A DNA stretch of 64,000 bases, from assembly GCF_029674545.1 (NCBI RefSeq), contig NZ_CP121354.1, positions 1,240,001-1,304,000 of the forward strand. The letters are read 5' to 3'. Position numbers and translations under genes: made by a program. Origin of the DNA: Mesorhizobium sp. WSM4904. Its GTDB lineage: Bacteria > Pseudomonadota > Alphaproteobacteria > Rhizobiales > Rhizobiaceae. The notes under the pieces are model-generated. The model had not been told where the DNA came from and did not search any database. It saw only the letters and a program-made list of their open reading frames with translations. Position 1 is the stretch's first letter; every line of letters starts with the position of its first letter. Below are positions 45,912 through 55,601 of this stretch, piece after piece.

Positions 45912-46280
45912 CGAATGTCGGAAATAGCCAAACGCCAGGATCTGGGGCGGGTTAAGAAACGTTGCCGTGGGCACCGGCTTCAGCACAATTGCGCCACGCG
46001 AGCATGGCTCCCAGCGTCAATGCCGTGCAGCAGCGAGACGAAGTCACTGCAGAATATCAACCTCTGCGAAGTCGTTGAAACCCAGCATGTGCGAGCCGTT
46101 CGAGGCGCAGATCAAGGCATGCTCGAGGAAGAGCTCGTGCTCTCGGCAGCAAGTGTTGCGACGTCTGACAAGGATCGTCGCGCTTCAAGGAAAAGAACCT
46201 GAATGGTGCACGGCTTGTGAAGGCCGGCGCATGGAAATGGCTGGGCTGATCATCCTCCATGAGGGTTGAATGAAGAGCTG

Positions 46281-46319
46281 GCCCCTATCTCCCTCAGCTG
46301 CAACGGGGGGAGATAGGGC
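46281..46319. terminator. Strong hairpin, possible terminator
   Basis: GCCCCTATCTCCC pairs with GGGAGATAGGGC around a short loop, giving a GC-rich stem of about 12 pairs. No T-run follows on either strand, so it may instead be a remnant of a mobile element end. Confidence 0.35.
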
Positions 46320-46587
46320 ATGTCCGTCTATCGCGCTGGGTAACATTCCTCGGTGATGCAATAAGGGGGAGCAATTTCTCATTTCGGCAGACACGACCCA
46401 GCTCTCCTTTCATGCGCTGATTCCCCCAGGGGAAATCGCGACTCCAGGCTTCCTATGCAGCGAATCGCGGTGCTGTCCGATGTCCGACAATGTCGGATGC
46501 GGATCGTAGCTGGGCTAGATCCGTCACTTTGCCTCGATGGTTTCCCACTGGCCTTATATCTGCTTCGCCCAAATGCGGCGACATAAC

Positions 46588-47096
46588 CTGTGCGGCATCT
46601 GTGAATGGATCGACTTCAATCGAGACCTCGGAGGTCCCGATGCGCGAAGGGAGCTTGCCGATATGACGGCCACCATAGCGAACCACGGTCCGGACGACGA
46701 GGGGACTTGGATCGGCGGGCCTGCGGCGCTGGGACACCACCGCCTGGCAATCATCGATATCCAGGGCGGCCGCCAGCCGAGGATGCTCCAGGGGGATGGC
46801 CGACCTGACTTGGTGCTCGTCTACACGGGTGAGACTTACAACTACCGCGAGCTGCGTCAACAGCTGGCCGGCCTAGTCCATCGCATGAACACGAGCAGTG
46901 ACACCGAGGTGGTGCTGCACCGCCCCCGCGAGTAGGGCTCTTCGGCGGGTACACTTTTTTCACGAAATCCGTGAATGTTTCTCGCGACATCATCCCGCAA
47001 TCGGTGGTGCAGCGGGTGAAGAGCCCGTATCCGGCTATCCAGAATGCCGCCTACGACAAAATACTACGTACGCGGTTCACTGTGATGCTGGACGAC
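46588..47096 (+). pseudogene. asnB: asnB (asparagine synthetase) relic
   Basis: The N-terminal glutamine-amidotransferase part is readable (CGICEWIDFNRDL, ANHGPDDEGTWIGGPAALGHHRLAIIDIQGGRQP, YTGETYNYRELRQQL). The start ATG before the catalytic Cys has become CTG. After about 110 codons there is a stop; a later stretch, VSRDIIPQSVVQRVKSPYPAIQNAAYDKILR, resembles the C-terminal end, so most of the synthetase domain is deleted. An IS481 element ends it. It is not functional. Confidence 0.75.
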
Positions 47097-48050
47097 CTAG
47101 TTGTGGAGCTTCAACAGGTTGTCCTCGATCAGGGCGAGGCGACTGATAGGCGTTTTTGACTTTAGGCTGCCATGTGGACGATGCCAATTGTATCTGTGCA
47201 GCCAGACAGGCAGTTCGGCGGCACGATGATCGGATGTCGGATAGGCAATGGCGTAGGCCCATTCGCGCAGTGCTGTCTGGATGAAGCGCTCGGCCTTGCC
47301 ATTGGTCTTGGGCGTATAGGGTCTTGTCGTGACGTGCTTGAGGCCGAGATCGCGGCAGGCCTTGGCGAAGGCCTTTGATCTGTAGCAGGAGCCGTTGTCG
47401 GTCATGACGCGGGCTATCGTGACGCCGAGGCTGGCGTAATAGGCGACCGCGGCCTTGAGGAAGGCGATGGCGCACTCCTTTTTCTCGTCGGGCAGGATTT
47501 GCGAGAAGGCGATGCGGGACGCGTCGTCGATGCAGACATGGACGAACTCCCAGCCGGCGCCGCGCGACTTGCCCTTTTGCGGATCGCCGGTGATACGATG
47601 GCCGACTTGGCTGAAGCGGCCGAGCTTCTTGATGTCGATATGGATCATCTCGCCGGGATGCTCCCGCTCGTAGCGCCGGACCGGTTCGGCCGGCTCGATA
47701 TCCCTGAGCCGCGACAGCCCGGCACGCTTGAGAACCCGGCTGACGGTGGCGGGCGAGACGCCGACCTCATGGGCGATGTGCTTGCCGGTCAGCCGCTGGC
47801 GACGCAAGGCTGCGATGCGCTCGGCCACGGACTGTTCGGTCAGGCTCGGCATGACGGTGGGCCGCGACGAGCGGTCGACCATGCCGGCCCGCCCTTTGGT
47901 CTTATAGCGCTCGACCCAGCGCGCCACGATCTTGGCCGACACGCCATAGACGCGCGCCGCATGGGCTTTGGAAAAAGCGCCTTCTATCACCGATAACGCC
48001 ATCTCCTCTCGACGCAGCGGTGTGAGACGGGCATTCTTGTGGATGTTCAT
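47097..48050 (-). CDS. IS481-family transposase
   Basis: The 317-residue DDE transposase starts MNIHKNARLTPLRREEMALSVIEG and has two helix-turn-helix regions (KAHAARVYGVSAKIVARWVERYK and LTGKHIAHEVGVSPATVSRVLKRAG), then a catalytic domain with HIDIKKLGRF (first Asp), RVMTDNGSCYRS (second Asp) and NGKAERFIQTALREWAY (Glu). No frameshift is seen, so it may be active. Related relics at 14201 and 15990 show that the family has long been in this island. The start is chosen at the ATG after GAGGGTCCGA. Confidence 0.93.
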   Translation of the reverse strand: MNIHKNARLTPLRREEMALSVIEGAFSKAHAARVYGVSAKIVARWVERYKTKGRAGMVDRSSRPTVMPSLTEQSVAERIAALRRQRLTGKHIAHEVGVSPATVSRVLKRAGLSRLRDIEPAEPVRRYEREHPGEMIHIDIKKLGRFSQVGHRITGDPQKGKSRGAGWEFVHVCIDDASRIAFSQILPDEKKECAIAFLKAAVAYYASLGVTIARVMTDNGSCYRSKAFAKACRDLGLKHVTTRPYTPKTNGKAERFIQTALREWAYAIAYPTSDHRAAELPVWLHRYNWHRPHGSLKSKTPISRLALIEDNLLKLHN

Positions 48051-48138
48051 TCGGACCCTCCGATGGATGCTGAAGCGTGGTAACTCCAGTCTCCTCGGTC
48101 CGGTCCGAATGGACAACCTCTCGAAAGCTCACACCTAG
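47097..48138 (-). mobile_element. IS481-family insertion sequence, intact
   Basis: Imperfect terminal inverted repeats, CTAG-TTGTGGAGCTT at the left and CTAG-GTGTGAGCTTT (read inward) at the right, flank one transposase gene. A CTAG lies at both borders and may be the target duplication or part of the repeat. The element sits in the asnB relic. Confidence 0.75.
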
Positions 48139-48439
48139 TGCCGGCAGTGGCACCGCTGTTGTCCGTCGACAGGTCCCGCGCTTGCTCGGTGCGACCAACA
48201 ACCTTAAGCGCTAGGGCGTAACCTGACCCTGCAAGATCTCCTCACCGACTATAAGGTGCGCCTCACGATCTGAGACGATGGGACAGGATGGCTAAGGAGG
48301 TGCGCCGTCTTGCATGCCCCGCCAGCGAGGCGAACCCTCTCGGCTACGCGCGCCACCAGCGACGCTCCATATCGTCAGGCCTGCGTCTCATGCTCAGATG
48401 AGCCGGTATTTGGCTCTCTCATCAGCAAACCGAGAGAGC
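48139..48439. other. Gap behind IS481
   Basis: No gene is recognised between the IS481 border and the IS21 relic. Confidence 0.4.
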
Positions 48440-48610
48440 CCATGCCAAGACGGAAGCAAGCAAGACGAACGAGCGTCAGAGATATCCTGCGCCTGACCCA
48501 TAAACAGGGCAGTCCGGTGGGCCAAGGTGGCAGAGCAACTGAGGTTCGGCAAGACTTCGGCTTCCACCTATCTGCGGGCGCTGGAGACGGGCTGTCGTGC
48601 AGGCCCTGCA
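48440..48610 (+). mobile_element. IS21-family IstA relic
   Basis: Reads MPRRKQARRTSVRDILRLTHKQGSPV and, after a frameshift, VAEQLRFGKTSASTYLRALETG, similar to the N-terminal helix-turn-helix of IS21 IstA transposases. Nothing else of the element remains. Confidence 0.55.
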
Positions 48611-48846
48611 TGCGGCTTTGAGGACGATGCGATGTTGAAACACCGTCTGTTGCGCCGAATCGGCCGTCGGCCAAACGTTGGGTCGTCATCAGGTTCTCGA
48701 CAGCTTCCCGGTGTCAAATCCAAACCGTGGTCGGCGATCCCCACCAGGGTGGGAAGGCAGCGCTGATATAGCCGAACGTCGATCAAGTCACGATCAACGA
48801 TTGCCTCATGTCACATGCCCTGCGGGACTGAAAAACGGAGAAGAAC

Positions 48847-49977
48847 ATGTGCGATGCAAAACTGAAGACCGTGCTTTCGCTTTTTTCGCCGGTGGCCAGC
48901 AAATTAGATGCTCTCTCGTCCAACGGACCAGCGACGGATGCAAACTGCGTTAAGCTAAATACGAACGAGAACCCGTTTCCGTTGCCGAAGAGCGTAATGC
49001 AAAGTGCAATTGCTGCGATCGAACACCAGTATCTTTATCCGGAAGACGACAATCTCAGCTTAAGGGCAGCTGCCTCCGATGCTTACGGATTTTCCAAAGA
49101 TCAGGTGATTGCCGGCAACGGTTCGTCGGAGCTGCTCGGACTCATCTACAGAGCTTTCCTCGCCCCAGGAGATAGAGTGGCAATGCTGTCGCCCGGATTT
49201 TCGTTCAACCGTAAACTTGCCATGTTGCAGGGTGCCGAGTTTCTCGAAATCGCATCGAGCGAAGCTCATCCCCTGCCGATAGAAAAACTGCTGTCCGGCC
49301 CCGCAAAAGACGCGAAGTTCATTCTGTTGGCTAATCCGAACAATCCGACCGGAACATTCGTGCCGGTGGCCGAAATCGAACGCCTTGTGGAGCAAGCAGA
49401 TCGCTTGGTCGTCTTGGATGAGGCCTACGTTGACTTCGCACCCGACAATGCCCTGCGCCTCGTCAATAGACATCCGAATCTTTTGATCTTGAGGACTTTT
49501 TCAAAGAGCTATGCTGCCGCTGGCGTGCGAGTCGGCTTCGGTTTCGGTCACCCAGAAATCATTGGCAGGCTGCGCAACATCCAGAATGTCTTCAACATGA
49601 ACGTGATCGGGCAGGCGGTCGGGAAAAGCATTCTTGCGCATCGCCACGCCTACGAAGAGAACCACAGGCACATCAAGCATGAACGACAGCGAGTGACCCT
49701 GGCGCTGTTGCAACTTGGCTTTTCCGTAACACCCTCCCACGCAAACTTTTTGCTGGCCCGTGTGCCGGCGGGACAGGAGGGCTCATGCTGGCAAGCCGCG
49801 TTGAAAGAGCAGGCGATCCTCATCGCCAGCTTTCCTGACGTAGATTTGAAGAACTGTATTCGCGTCAGCATTGGCACCACAGAGCAGATGGACAAATTCC
49901 TTGCTGCCGCCGAACGCGTCTGTATGAACTTTAAGAAGGATCGCGGTGCTCACAAGCATGAAGTCGATTCACATTAA
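48847..49977 (+). CDS. HisC-like class I aminotransferase
   Basis: The 376-residue enzyme resembles histidinol-phosphate / aromatic aminotransferases: NCVKLNTNENPFPLPKSV, GNGSSELLGLIYRAFL, LLANPNNPTGTFV, VVLDEAYVDFA, and the pyridoxal-phosphate lysine in LRTFSKSYAAAGVRVGFGFG. It is probably not the housekeeping hisC, because no other his gene is near and it is followed after 71 bases by a luciferase-like monooxygenase. It could make an amino-acid-derived metabolite; the substrate cannot be read from sequence. It is preceded by a ribosome site ACGGAGAAGAAC. Confidence 0.82.
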   Translation: MCDAKLKTVLSLFSPVASKLDALSSNGPATDANCVKLNTNENPFPLPKSVMQSAIAAIEHQYLYPEDDNLSLRAAASDAYGFSKDQVIAGNGSSELLGLIYRAFLAPGDRVAMLSPGFSFNRKLAMLQGAEFLEIASSEAHPLPIEKLLSGPAKDAKFILLANPNNPTGTFVPVAEIERLVEQADRLVVLDEAYVDFAPDNALRLVNRHPNLLILRTFSKSYAAAGVRVGFGFGHPEIIGRLRNIQNVFNMNVIGQAVGKSILAHRHAYEENHRHIKHERQRVTLALLQLGFSVTPSHANFLLARVPAGQEGSCWQAALKEQAILIASFPDVDLKNCIRVSIGTTEQMDKFLAAAERVCMNFKKDRGAHKHEVDSH

Positions 49978-50048
49978 GCATCAAGTAATGATATGTCGTG
50001 AGCTATGATGATTAGCGAATAAATATAGGTAATTTGGAGAACAATTAA

Positions 50049-51083
50049 TTGAAGAAAATTTCCGCTTCGGGCCTGACCTTCGGCATCTTCGATCATCTGG
50101 ACGAAAACGGCGATGACATCGCACAACAATATGCAGATCGGCTGAGCCTAGCAGAAGCGTGCGATGGCTATGGCTTTTATGCGTATCATCTCGCCGAGCA
50201 CCACTGTACGCCGCATGGCAGAGGTCCATCACCGAATTTGTTCTTAGCGAGCGTCGCCCAGCGAACCCGCAGTCTTCGTGTTGGTCCCATGGTAATGCTA
50301 CTTGCGCTCTATCATCCGCTGCGTGCCTTCGAGGAGATCTGCATGCTTGATCAGTTGAGCGGCGGCAGGCTTGAACTCGGCATAGGGCGCGGCTCTGCTC
50401 CCACTGAATTGGGATACTTCGGGGTTGCTGTAGAAGCAGCACCAGAACAGTATGCGGAGGCCAGTGAGATTCTCATCAATGCGATGAAAGGCGGGACGCT
50501 TTCTTATCAGGGCCGCCACTTTGAGTTGAAAGATGTTCCGCTGACGTTGAGACCTCACCAATATCCCCGTCCGCCGACATGGATCGCCACCAATCGACCC
50601 GAGCCGGCTAGCTGGGCCGCTGCGAATGGGGCAAACATCGCCTGCGTCGGACCTTCCACTTCTGTTCGCAGCGTTACCGACGCGTTCCGCGCCGCCCGAA
50701 TTCACGATGCTGACATTGGCCAGCAAGCGCCATTTCTTGGATTGCTCCGAATGGTGGTGATAGGGCGTTCTGAAACAGATGCGTATTTGCTCGCAGCACC
50801 TGCCTATGAACGATGGCTCAATAGCTTCAAATTTCTATACGAACTAAATGCCATTTCCACTCCACCAAACTTGCCTTTGAACTTCGATGCAGCAATTGAA
50901 AGTGAATTGTGCGTCGTGGGAACGGCAGATTCTGTCCGAAAAGCTCTCCTTGATCAGCTGGAAGAGGCAGGTGCTAATTATCTTCTGTGTCAACTGGCAT
51001 TTGGGGATTTGCCGCTGGATGCCTCACTATACACCGCATCGGCCATTGGATCCGAAATCATGGCTCGAGTTGCCGCATCGTGA
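50049..51083 (+). CDS. Luciferase-like flavin monooxygenase, second
   Basis: The 344-residue protein belongs to the LLM flavin-dependent oxidoreductases (TFGIFDHLDENG, FYAYHLAEHHCTPHGRGPSPNLFLASVAQRTRSLRVGPMVMLLALYHPLRAFEEICMLDQLSGGRLELGIGRGSAPTELGYFG, RPPTWIATNRPEPASWAAANG). It begins with TTG behind TTTGGAGAAC. It is distant from the enzyme of the P450 operon (41792). Its pairing with the aminotransferase suggests a two-step modification of an amino acid or derivative. No nod box or NifA site was found in front. Confidence 0.83.
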   Translation: MKKISASGLTFGIFDHLDENGDDIAQQYADRLSLAEACDGYGFYAYHLAEHHCTPHGRGPSPNLFLASVAQRTRSLRVGPMVMLLALYHPLRAFEEICMLDQLSGGRLELGIGRGSAPTELGYFGVAVEAAPEQYAEASEILINAMKGGTLSYQGRHFELKDVPLTLRPHQYPRPPTWIATNRPEPASWAAANGANIACVGPSTSVRSVTDAFRAARIHDADIGQQAPFLGLLRMVVIGRSETDAYLLAAPAYERWLNSFKFLYELNAISTPPNLPLNFDAAIESELCVVGTADSVRKALLDQLEEAGANYLLCQLAFGDLPLDASLYTASAIGSEIMARVAAS

Positions 51084-51184
51084 ATCCGTCGTGTGATTGG
51101 AGGAGCAGCGGCAGCGCTGCTCCTCATTGCGAAACGGTTGTGGGGGCCGGACTCCTGTGTCAGGTGTAAACCATTGGAGCACGT

Positions 51185-51273
51185 CCTATCTGATCCAGGT
51201 CATATCCTGCGGCTTTGAAGTAGTTGGCACATTCGGCTGGGGTGAAGAGGTCGACGACCGCGCCGAGGCGTCC
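51185..51273 (-). mobile_element. IS630-family relic, C-terminal piece
   Basis: Reads VVDLFTPAECANYFKAAGYD, the ending of IS630 transposases. It is separated from the rest (52532 onward) by an IS3 element; both sides share GTCC at the junction. Confidence 0.65.
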
Positions 51274-52531
51274 TGACCTTGCCCCTCTGATCTAATCCGG
51301 TTTGAAGTTCGTTCTGGCCCATCCAGAGGACCAGGACATGAAACGCAGCCGCTTCTCTGAAGAGCAGATCATCGGAATTTTGAAGAAACACGAGGCCGGG
51401 GTATCGGTTGGCGATCTGTGCCGCAAGCACGGGGTCAGCGACGCCTCGATCTACAATTGGAAGGCCCGCTTCGGCGGGATGGATGTCACCGAGGCTCGGC
51501 GACCTGAAGGCGCTGGAGGACGAGAACACGCGCCTGAAGCGGCTTTTGGCCGACGCCATGCTCGACAATGCCGCGTTGAAGGACCTTGTGGGAAAGAAAT
51601 GGTGACGCCCGCCGCCAAGCGGAAAGCTGTCGCTCGCCTGAAGGAAGGCTTCGGGATGAGCGAACGGCGGGCGTGTAAAGCCATCGGCTGTTGCCGCATG
51701 ACGGTTCGCTACCAGACCAGCAGGCCGGACGACCGCGAGGTTCGCGAGCGGATGAAGGCCGATCGCGCAGGAGCGTCGCCGGTTCGGCTACCGGCGTCTT
51801 CTCGTGATGCTGAGGCGGGAGGGCCTGGTCGTGAACCACAAGAAGCTGTTCCGGCTCTATCGGGAGGAGAAGCTCGCCGTCGCCGCCGTGGCGGCCGCAA
51901 GCGGGCGATCGGGACCAGGGCGCCGATGCTGGTGCCGCTGAGGCCCGACGAGCGCTGGTCGCTCGACTTCGTATCGGACCAGCTCACCGACGGGCGCCGC
52001 TTCCGCATCCTGGCCGTCGTCGACGACTGCACGAGAGAGTGCCTCGCACTCATCGTTGATACGTCTCTCTCGGGCATGCGGGTTGCCCGCGAATTGGACG
52101 GCTCATCACCGAGCGGGGCCGGCCCAGGATGATCGTCAGCGACAATGGCAGCGAGTTCACCTCGAACGCCATCCTCTCCTGGGCGGATCAGAACCGCGTC
52201 GAATGGCATTACATTGCGCCCGGCAAGCCGATGCAGAATGGCTTCATCGAGAGCTTCAACGGCCGACTGCGCGATGAACTGCTCAACGAGACGCTGTTCA
52301 CCTCGCTGGCTCAGGCGCGCGTAGCCATCGCCCTGTGGCACGCCGACTACAACACCGCGCGGCCGCACTCCCCCCTGGCAGACCCCGGCCAAGTTCGCCA
52401 GCACCTTCAATCCGCGACGGTCGCTCGCGCTGCGCTATGCCAAAGGCTCCGCGCCAGCGCCCGTCGCTTCACCCGCCCAGCAGGGCACAACCCACGCCGG
52501 AAACGAACTCAAAACTGCTGGGGCAACGTCA
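51274..52531 (+). mobile_element. IS3-family (IS407-like) element
   Basis: TGACCTTGCCCCT at the left and TGACGTTGCCCCA (read inward) at the right form terminal inverted repeats. GTCC directly flanks both ends as a 4-base target duplication, typical of the IS407 group. The element is inserted in an IS630 relic. Confidence 0.85.
51338..52500 (+). pseudogene. IS3-family transposase OrfA-OrfB, frameshifted
   Basis: OrfA starts MKRSRFSEEQIIGILKKHEAGVSVGDLCRKHGVSDASIYNWKARFGGMDV, then shifts frame before LGDLKALEDENTRLKRLLADAMLDNAALKDLVGKKW. OrfB follows (MTPAAKRKAVARLKEGFGMSERRACKAIGCCRMTVRYQ), with RWSLDFVSDQL, RPRMIVSDNGSEFTSNAI and GFIESFNGRLRDELLNE as DDE parts spread over different frames. 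The programmed -1 shift cannot explain all breaks, so the copy is defective. Confidence 0.82.
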
Positions 52532-52700
52532 GTCCCATAGAGCCTTGATGGTTATCTCGGCCTTTGCTCGCAGCAGCGCCTTAGGTTGGGCGAAGGCGTT
52601 CTCAATCGGATTGAAGTCGGGACTGTAGGGCGGCAGTTAGAGCAGGCTCGCCTGCGGCCTCAATCGCGCCGCGCAGGGTTCTCCAGGCGGATGTCGCCAA
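52532..52700 (-). mobile_element. IS630-family relic, internal piece
   Basis: Minus-strand LPPYSPDFNPIENAFAQPKALLRAKAEITIKALWD is the DDE-end block of IS630 transposases, continuing into the piece at 51185 when the IS3 element is removed. A stop interrupts it on the far side. Confidence 0.65.
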
Positions 52701-53040
52701 TGTCAAATTTGCTGGCATCCATGTCGCCCTCGCCAACCGCACAAGCGAAGGCCAGAAAGCCAACATGTGTTCTGCGGCTTAATTAAGAGTCAGCCGATGT
52801 CGGCCGAACATCACCTTGTCTCGAAGTCGACGATCGGACAGCAGGTTGCGAAAGTTGGCGCGATGCGAAACAAACTGCTGAAGCGCTCAACTTTTATTGA
52901 TCACGCGTGTTGGACGCGACGCACTCCCGTTCCAATCGGGCTGAGCGCAAATTCTCCCGGTTCACAAAACTGAGTCGCTGGAGTAGTGGGGGCGCAGAGA
53001 AATCTCCGGTCGCAGCCTTACCCGGTCAAAACAAGGATAC
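52701..53040. other. Gap before queC
   Basis: No gene recognised, and no NifA or nod-box site was noticed. Confidence 0.4.
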
Positions 53041-53042
53041 CA

Positions 53043-53744
53043 ATGATGAAGACTCTCGCCGTCTGCTCTGGCGGATTGGACTCCGTTTCCCTTGCTCACA
53101 TGGTGGCAGCGGAGCACGAACTCACCGGCCTTCTATCTTTCGACTATGGCCAACGGCACAGGAAGGAATTGGGCTTCGCCGCTCTTTGCGCGCAGCGACT
53201 GAAGGTCCCGCACCAGATCATCGACATCGGCGAAATTGGCCGTGGCCTTTCCGGCTCAGCGCTGACTAGCAGTATCGACGTGCCGGACGGCCACTACGCC
53301 GAAGACACGATGAAGATTACGGTGGTGCCGAACCGCAATGCCATCATGTTGGCAATCGCCTTCGGTCTCGCCGCCGCCCACAGCGCCGAAGCGGTGGCGG
53401 CGGCCGTGCATGGTGGGGACCATTTCATCTATCCCGATTGCCGTCCGGCCTTCATTGAAGCTTTCCAGACAATGCAAGACCGCGCGCTCGACGGCTATGC
53501 GCAGATACGCCTCTATGCACCGTATGTGAATCTCGGAAAAGCTGACATTGTTGCGGATGGCGCAAGATACGGCACCCCGTTTGCTGAGACCTGGTCCTGT
53601 TACAAGGGCGGCGTGCGTCACTGCGGACGATGCGGGACCTGCGTCGAGCGGCGCGAAGCGTTCCATCTCGCCGGGCACGCTGATCCCACCGACTACGAGG
53701 ACGCCGATTTCTGGCTTGAGGCGCTGCGCAGGAGGCGCGCGTAA
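53043..53744 (+). CDS. queC: QueC, 7-cyano-7-deazaguanine synthase
   Basis: QueC converts carboxy-deazaguanine to preQ0 with ATP and ammonia. The 233-residue protein has the PP-loop AVCSGGLDSVSLAHM, VPNRNAIMLAIAFGLAAA, GGDHFIYPDCRPAFIEAFQ, and the zinc cysteines in ETWSCYKGGVRHCGRCGTCVERREAF. It starts behind AAGGATACCA. Its stop overlaps the queD start. Family members in rhizobia are known as exsB. It forms one unit with queD and queE. Confidence 0.94.
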   Translation: MMKTLAVCSGGLDSVSLAHMVAAEHELTGLLSFDYGQRHRKELGFAALCAQRLKVPHQIIDIGEIGRGLSGSALTSSIDVPDGHYAEDTMKITVVPNRNAIMLAIAFGLAAAHSAEAVAAAVHGGDHFIYPDCRPAFIEAFQTMQDRALDGYAQIRLYAPYVNLGKADIVADGARYGTPFAETWSCYKGGVRHCGRCGTCVERREAFHLAGHADPTDYEDADFWLEALRRRRA

Positions 53745-54100
53745 TGTTCCACATCAGCAAGGAATTCCACTTCTCGGCCTCGCATCAGCTCACCTCCTTG
53801 CCTCCCAACCATCAATGCGCGCGCCTGCACGGGCATAACTATGTCGTCGTAGTGGAGCTGTCGGCCAAGGAACTGGACGCCCACGGCTTCGTGCGCGACT
53901 ATCACGATCTGGCGCCGCTCAAACGCTACATTGACGAGAGCTTCGACCATCGGCACCTCAACGACGTGCTGGGACATGAGAAGGTCACGGCGGAATGCCT
54001 GGCCAGACATTTCTATGAATGGTGCAAGGCACGTCTGCCGCAGACCGCGGCCGTGCGCGTTAGCGAAACACCGAAAACTTGGGCGGAATACCGTCCGTGA
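53744..54100 (+). CDS. queD: QueD, 6-carboxytetrahydropterin synthase
   Basis: QueD makes 6-carboxy-tetrahydropterin from dihydroneopterin triphosphate. The 118 residues show [25 protein letters not shown] (zinc histidines), the catalytic region [24 protein letters not shown] and the end [12 protein letters not shown]. It overlaps queC by one base and queE by four. Confidence 0.94.
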   Translation: MFHISKEFHFSASHQLTSLPPNHQCARLHGHNYVVVVELSAKELDAHGFVRDYHDLAPLKRYIDESFDHRHLNDVLGHEKVTAECLARHFYEWCKARLPQTAAVRVSETPKTWAEYRP

Positions 54101-54831
54101 CCGACATGCATCCCGCAATCCGTGTGAGCGAGATATTCGGGCCGACTATCCAGGGCGAGGGCGTGCTCATCGGCTTGCCGACGGTGTTCATCAGAACCGG
54201 CGGATGTGATTATCGCTGTTCATGGTGCGACAGCCTTCACGCGGTGGACAATCAGTATCGCCATGAATGGCTACCGATGCCGATCGATGCCGTGTGGCAA
54301 ACCGTCCATGCGCTTTCCGGCGGCAGGCCGGTTATGGTCTCCTTGTCAGGCGGCAACCCGGCCATTCAGCCGTTCGGTCCCCTCATAGAACGAGGCCATC
54401 GCGAGGGCTATCGTTTTGCACTGGAAACGCAGGGTTCCGTGGTGAGGGAGTGGTTTGCGGATCTTGACGTGCTGACCCTTAGCCCAAAGCCGCCGTCCAG
54501 CGAGATGACGACCCGTTGGGCTGCGTTTGATGCATGCCTCGAAGCGGCGCAAGAGAAGCCGCAAATCGTGCTCAAGCTCGTCGTTTTCGACGAGAGTGAC
54601 TATGCCTACGCCAAAGAAGTCGCGGCGAGATATCCGCACCTTCCGATCTATCTGCAACCCGGCAATCACACGCCGCCGCTCCCTGGCAGTGAAGACGCCT
54701 CTGTCGACTTGGACGGAATAATGATGCGAATGGAATGGCTTGTCGAAAGGGTGACTAGCGACAGGTGGTTCGAAGCCCGCGTGTTGCCGCAGCTGCACGT
54801 TCTGCTTTGGGGTAACAAGAGGGCGGTCTAG
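54097..54831 (+). CDS. queE: QueE, 7-carboxy-7-deazaguanine synthase
   Basis: QueE is the radical SAM enzyme that forms the deazaguanine ring. The 244 residues contain [34 protein letters not shown] (cluster motif C-X3-C-X2-C), [12 protein letters not shown] and LETQGSV, and end [16 protein letters not shown] take GTG overlapping the queD stop (GTGA) as start; ATG three codons later is an alternative. A degenerate partial copy of its 3' end lies at 56519-56700. Neither queF nor folE is nearby, so preQ0 may go to tRNA queuosine or another use. Confidence 0.93.
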   Translation: MTDMHPAIRVSEIFGPTIQGEGVLIGLPTVFIRTGGCDYRCSWCDSLHAVDNQYRHEWLPMPIDAVWQTVHALSGGRPVMVSLSGGNPAIQPFGPLIERGHREGYRFALETQGSVVREWFADLDVLTLSPKPPSSEMTTRWAAFDACLEAAQEKPQIVLKLVVFDESDYAYAKEVAARYPHLPIYLQPGNHTPPLPGSEDASVDLDGIMMRMEWLVERVTSDRWFEARVLPQLHVLLWGNKRAV

Positions 54832-55601
54832 TCTGTGGCTTGCGTCGCACCGGAAGGCCGGGCTCCAACGGCTTGGCAGGCTCTCTTCGCGTGCCGAGTA
54901 CAGCCGAGCTTTGTTCGCGTCAGCGGTCTCGCGATTGTGCGGCTGGAAACCGCCCGGACACCCCGCTGCCGGCGTGTGTCACCTTGACTCCGATGAGCTG
55001 TCGTCACGCAAAGTTGAAATCCGCAAGAACTGGCCTTCTCGCCCCACCTGCTCCGTCGCAAGCACGTCATCCCCTCATCCTTGTCCAGCTCTTATCGATG
55101 TATCTCATTGTCCGGCCTGACGCACGACTGTCAGCATGGGAATGCATCCATTGCGCAAATGCCTTCCATAAAGAAGATCGATTTCCTCATTGGCCCAACG
55201 TGAAATATAGCAACGTTTTCGTGGCGTGGGTCGGCTGCGTCGGGAGTAGCGATGAAAACGTATTGGGGTCGCCTGCGTCTCCTTGGGCAGCGAGTGTAAA
55301 GTATAGCGATGCGGCCTCCGGCGCGAACGGCAGCCGCGCAGTGATCACCTTCGCCTGTGCCTTTGCGGCGGGGGTCAAGCGCTGGTCTGCTAAAATTTTT
55401 TATCGTTTAGCTGGTTGAAACTGCCCCCGTTGCGGGCTGCAGAAGCCGGCCAGCCGAGAAACGGCAGCCGCACTTATGAAAGCACGCCAAGGCGTGCGGG
55501 CATCTATCAGTTGCAAAGGACAATACTGGCCGCGCCGATTGGCCATCACGCGTCCATTAGGGCAGCCACCAACATCAGTTCGCAAGAGGAGCAAAAGTAA
55601 T
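54832..55601. other. 0.77-kb stretch between queE and the carbonic anhydrase
   Basis: One open frame of 192 codons on the plus strand has no family similarity and no ribosome site. No NifA or sigma-54 element was found with good spacing. Confidence 0.45.

Larger units (their letters stand above)
45626..46587. other. About 1-kb non-coding stretch
   Basis: No gene is recognised. It holds an exact NifA-type site at 45896-45911 and a strong hairpin at 46281-46319. The open frames of up to 164 codons look like chance frames without ribosome sites. Confidence 0.45.

Noticed and set aside
54840..55418. 192-codon frame after queE
   Set aside because: No recognisable domain, no start signal, composition like neighbouring non-coding DNA.
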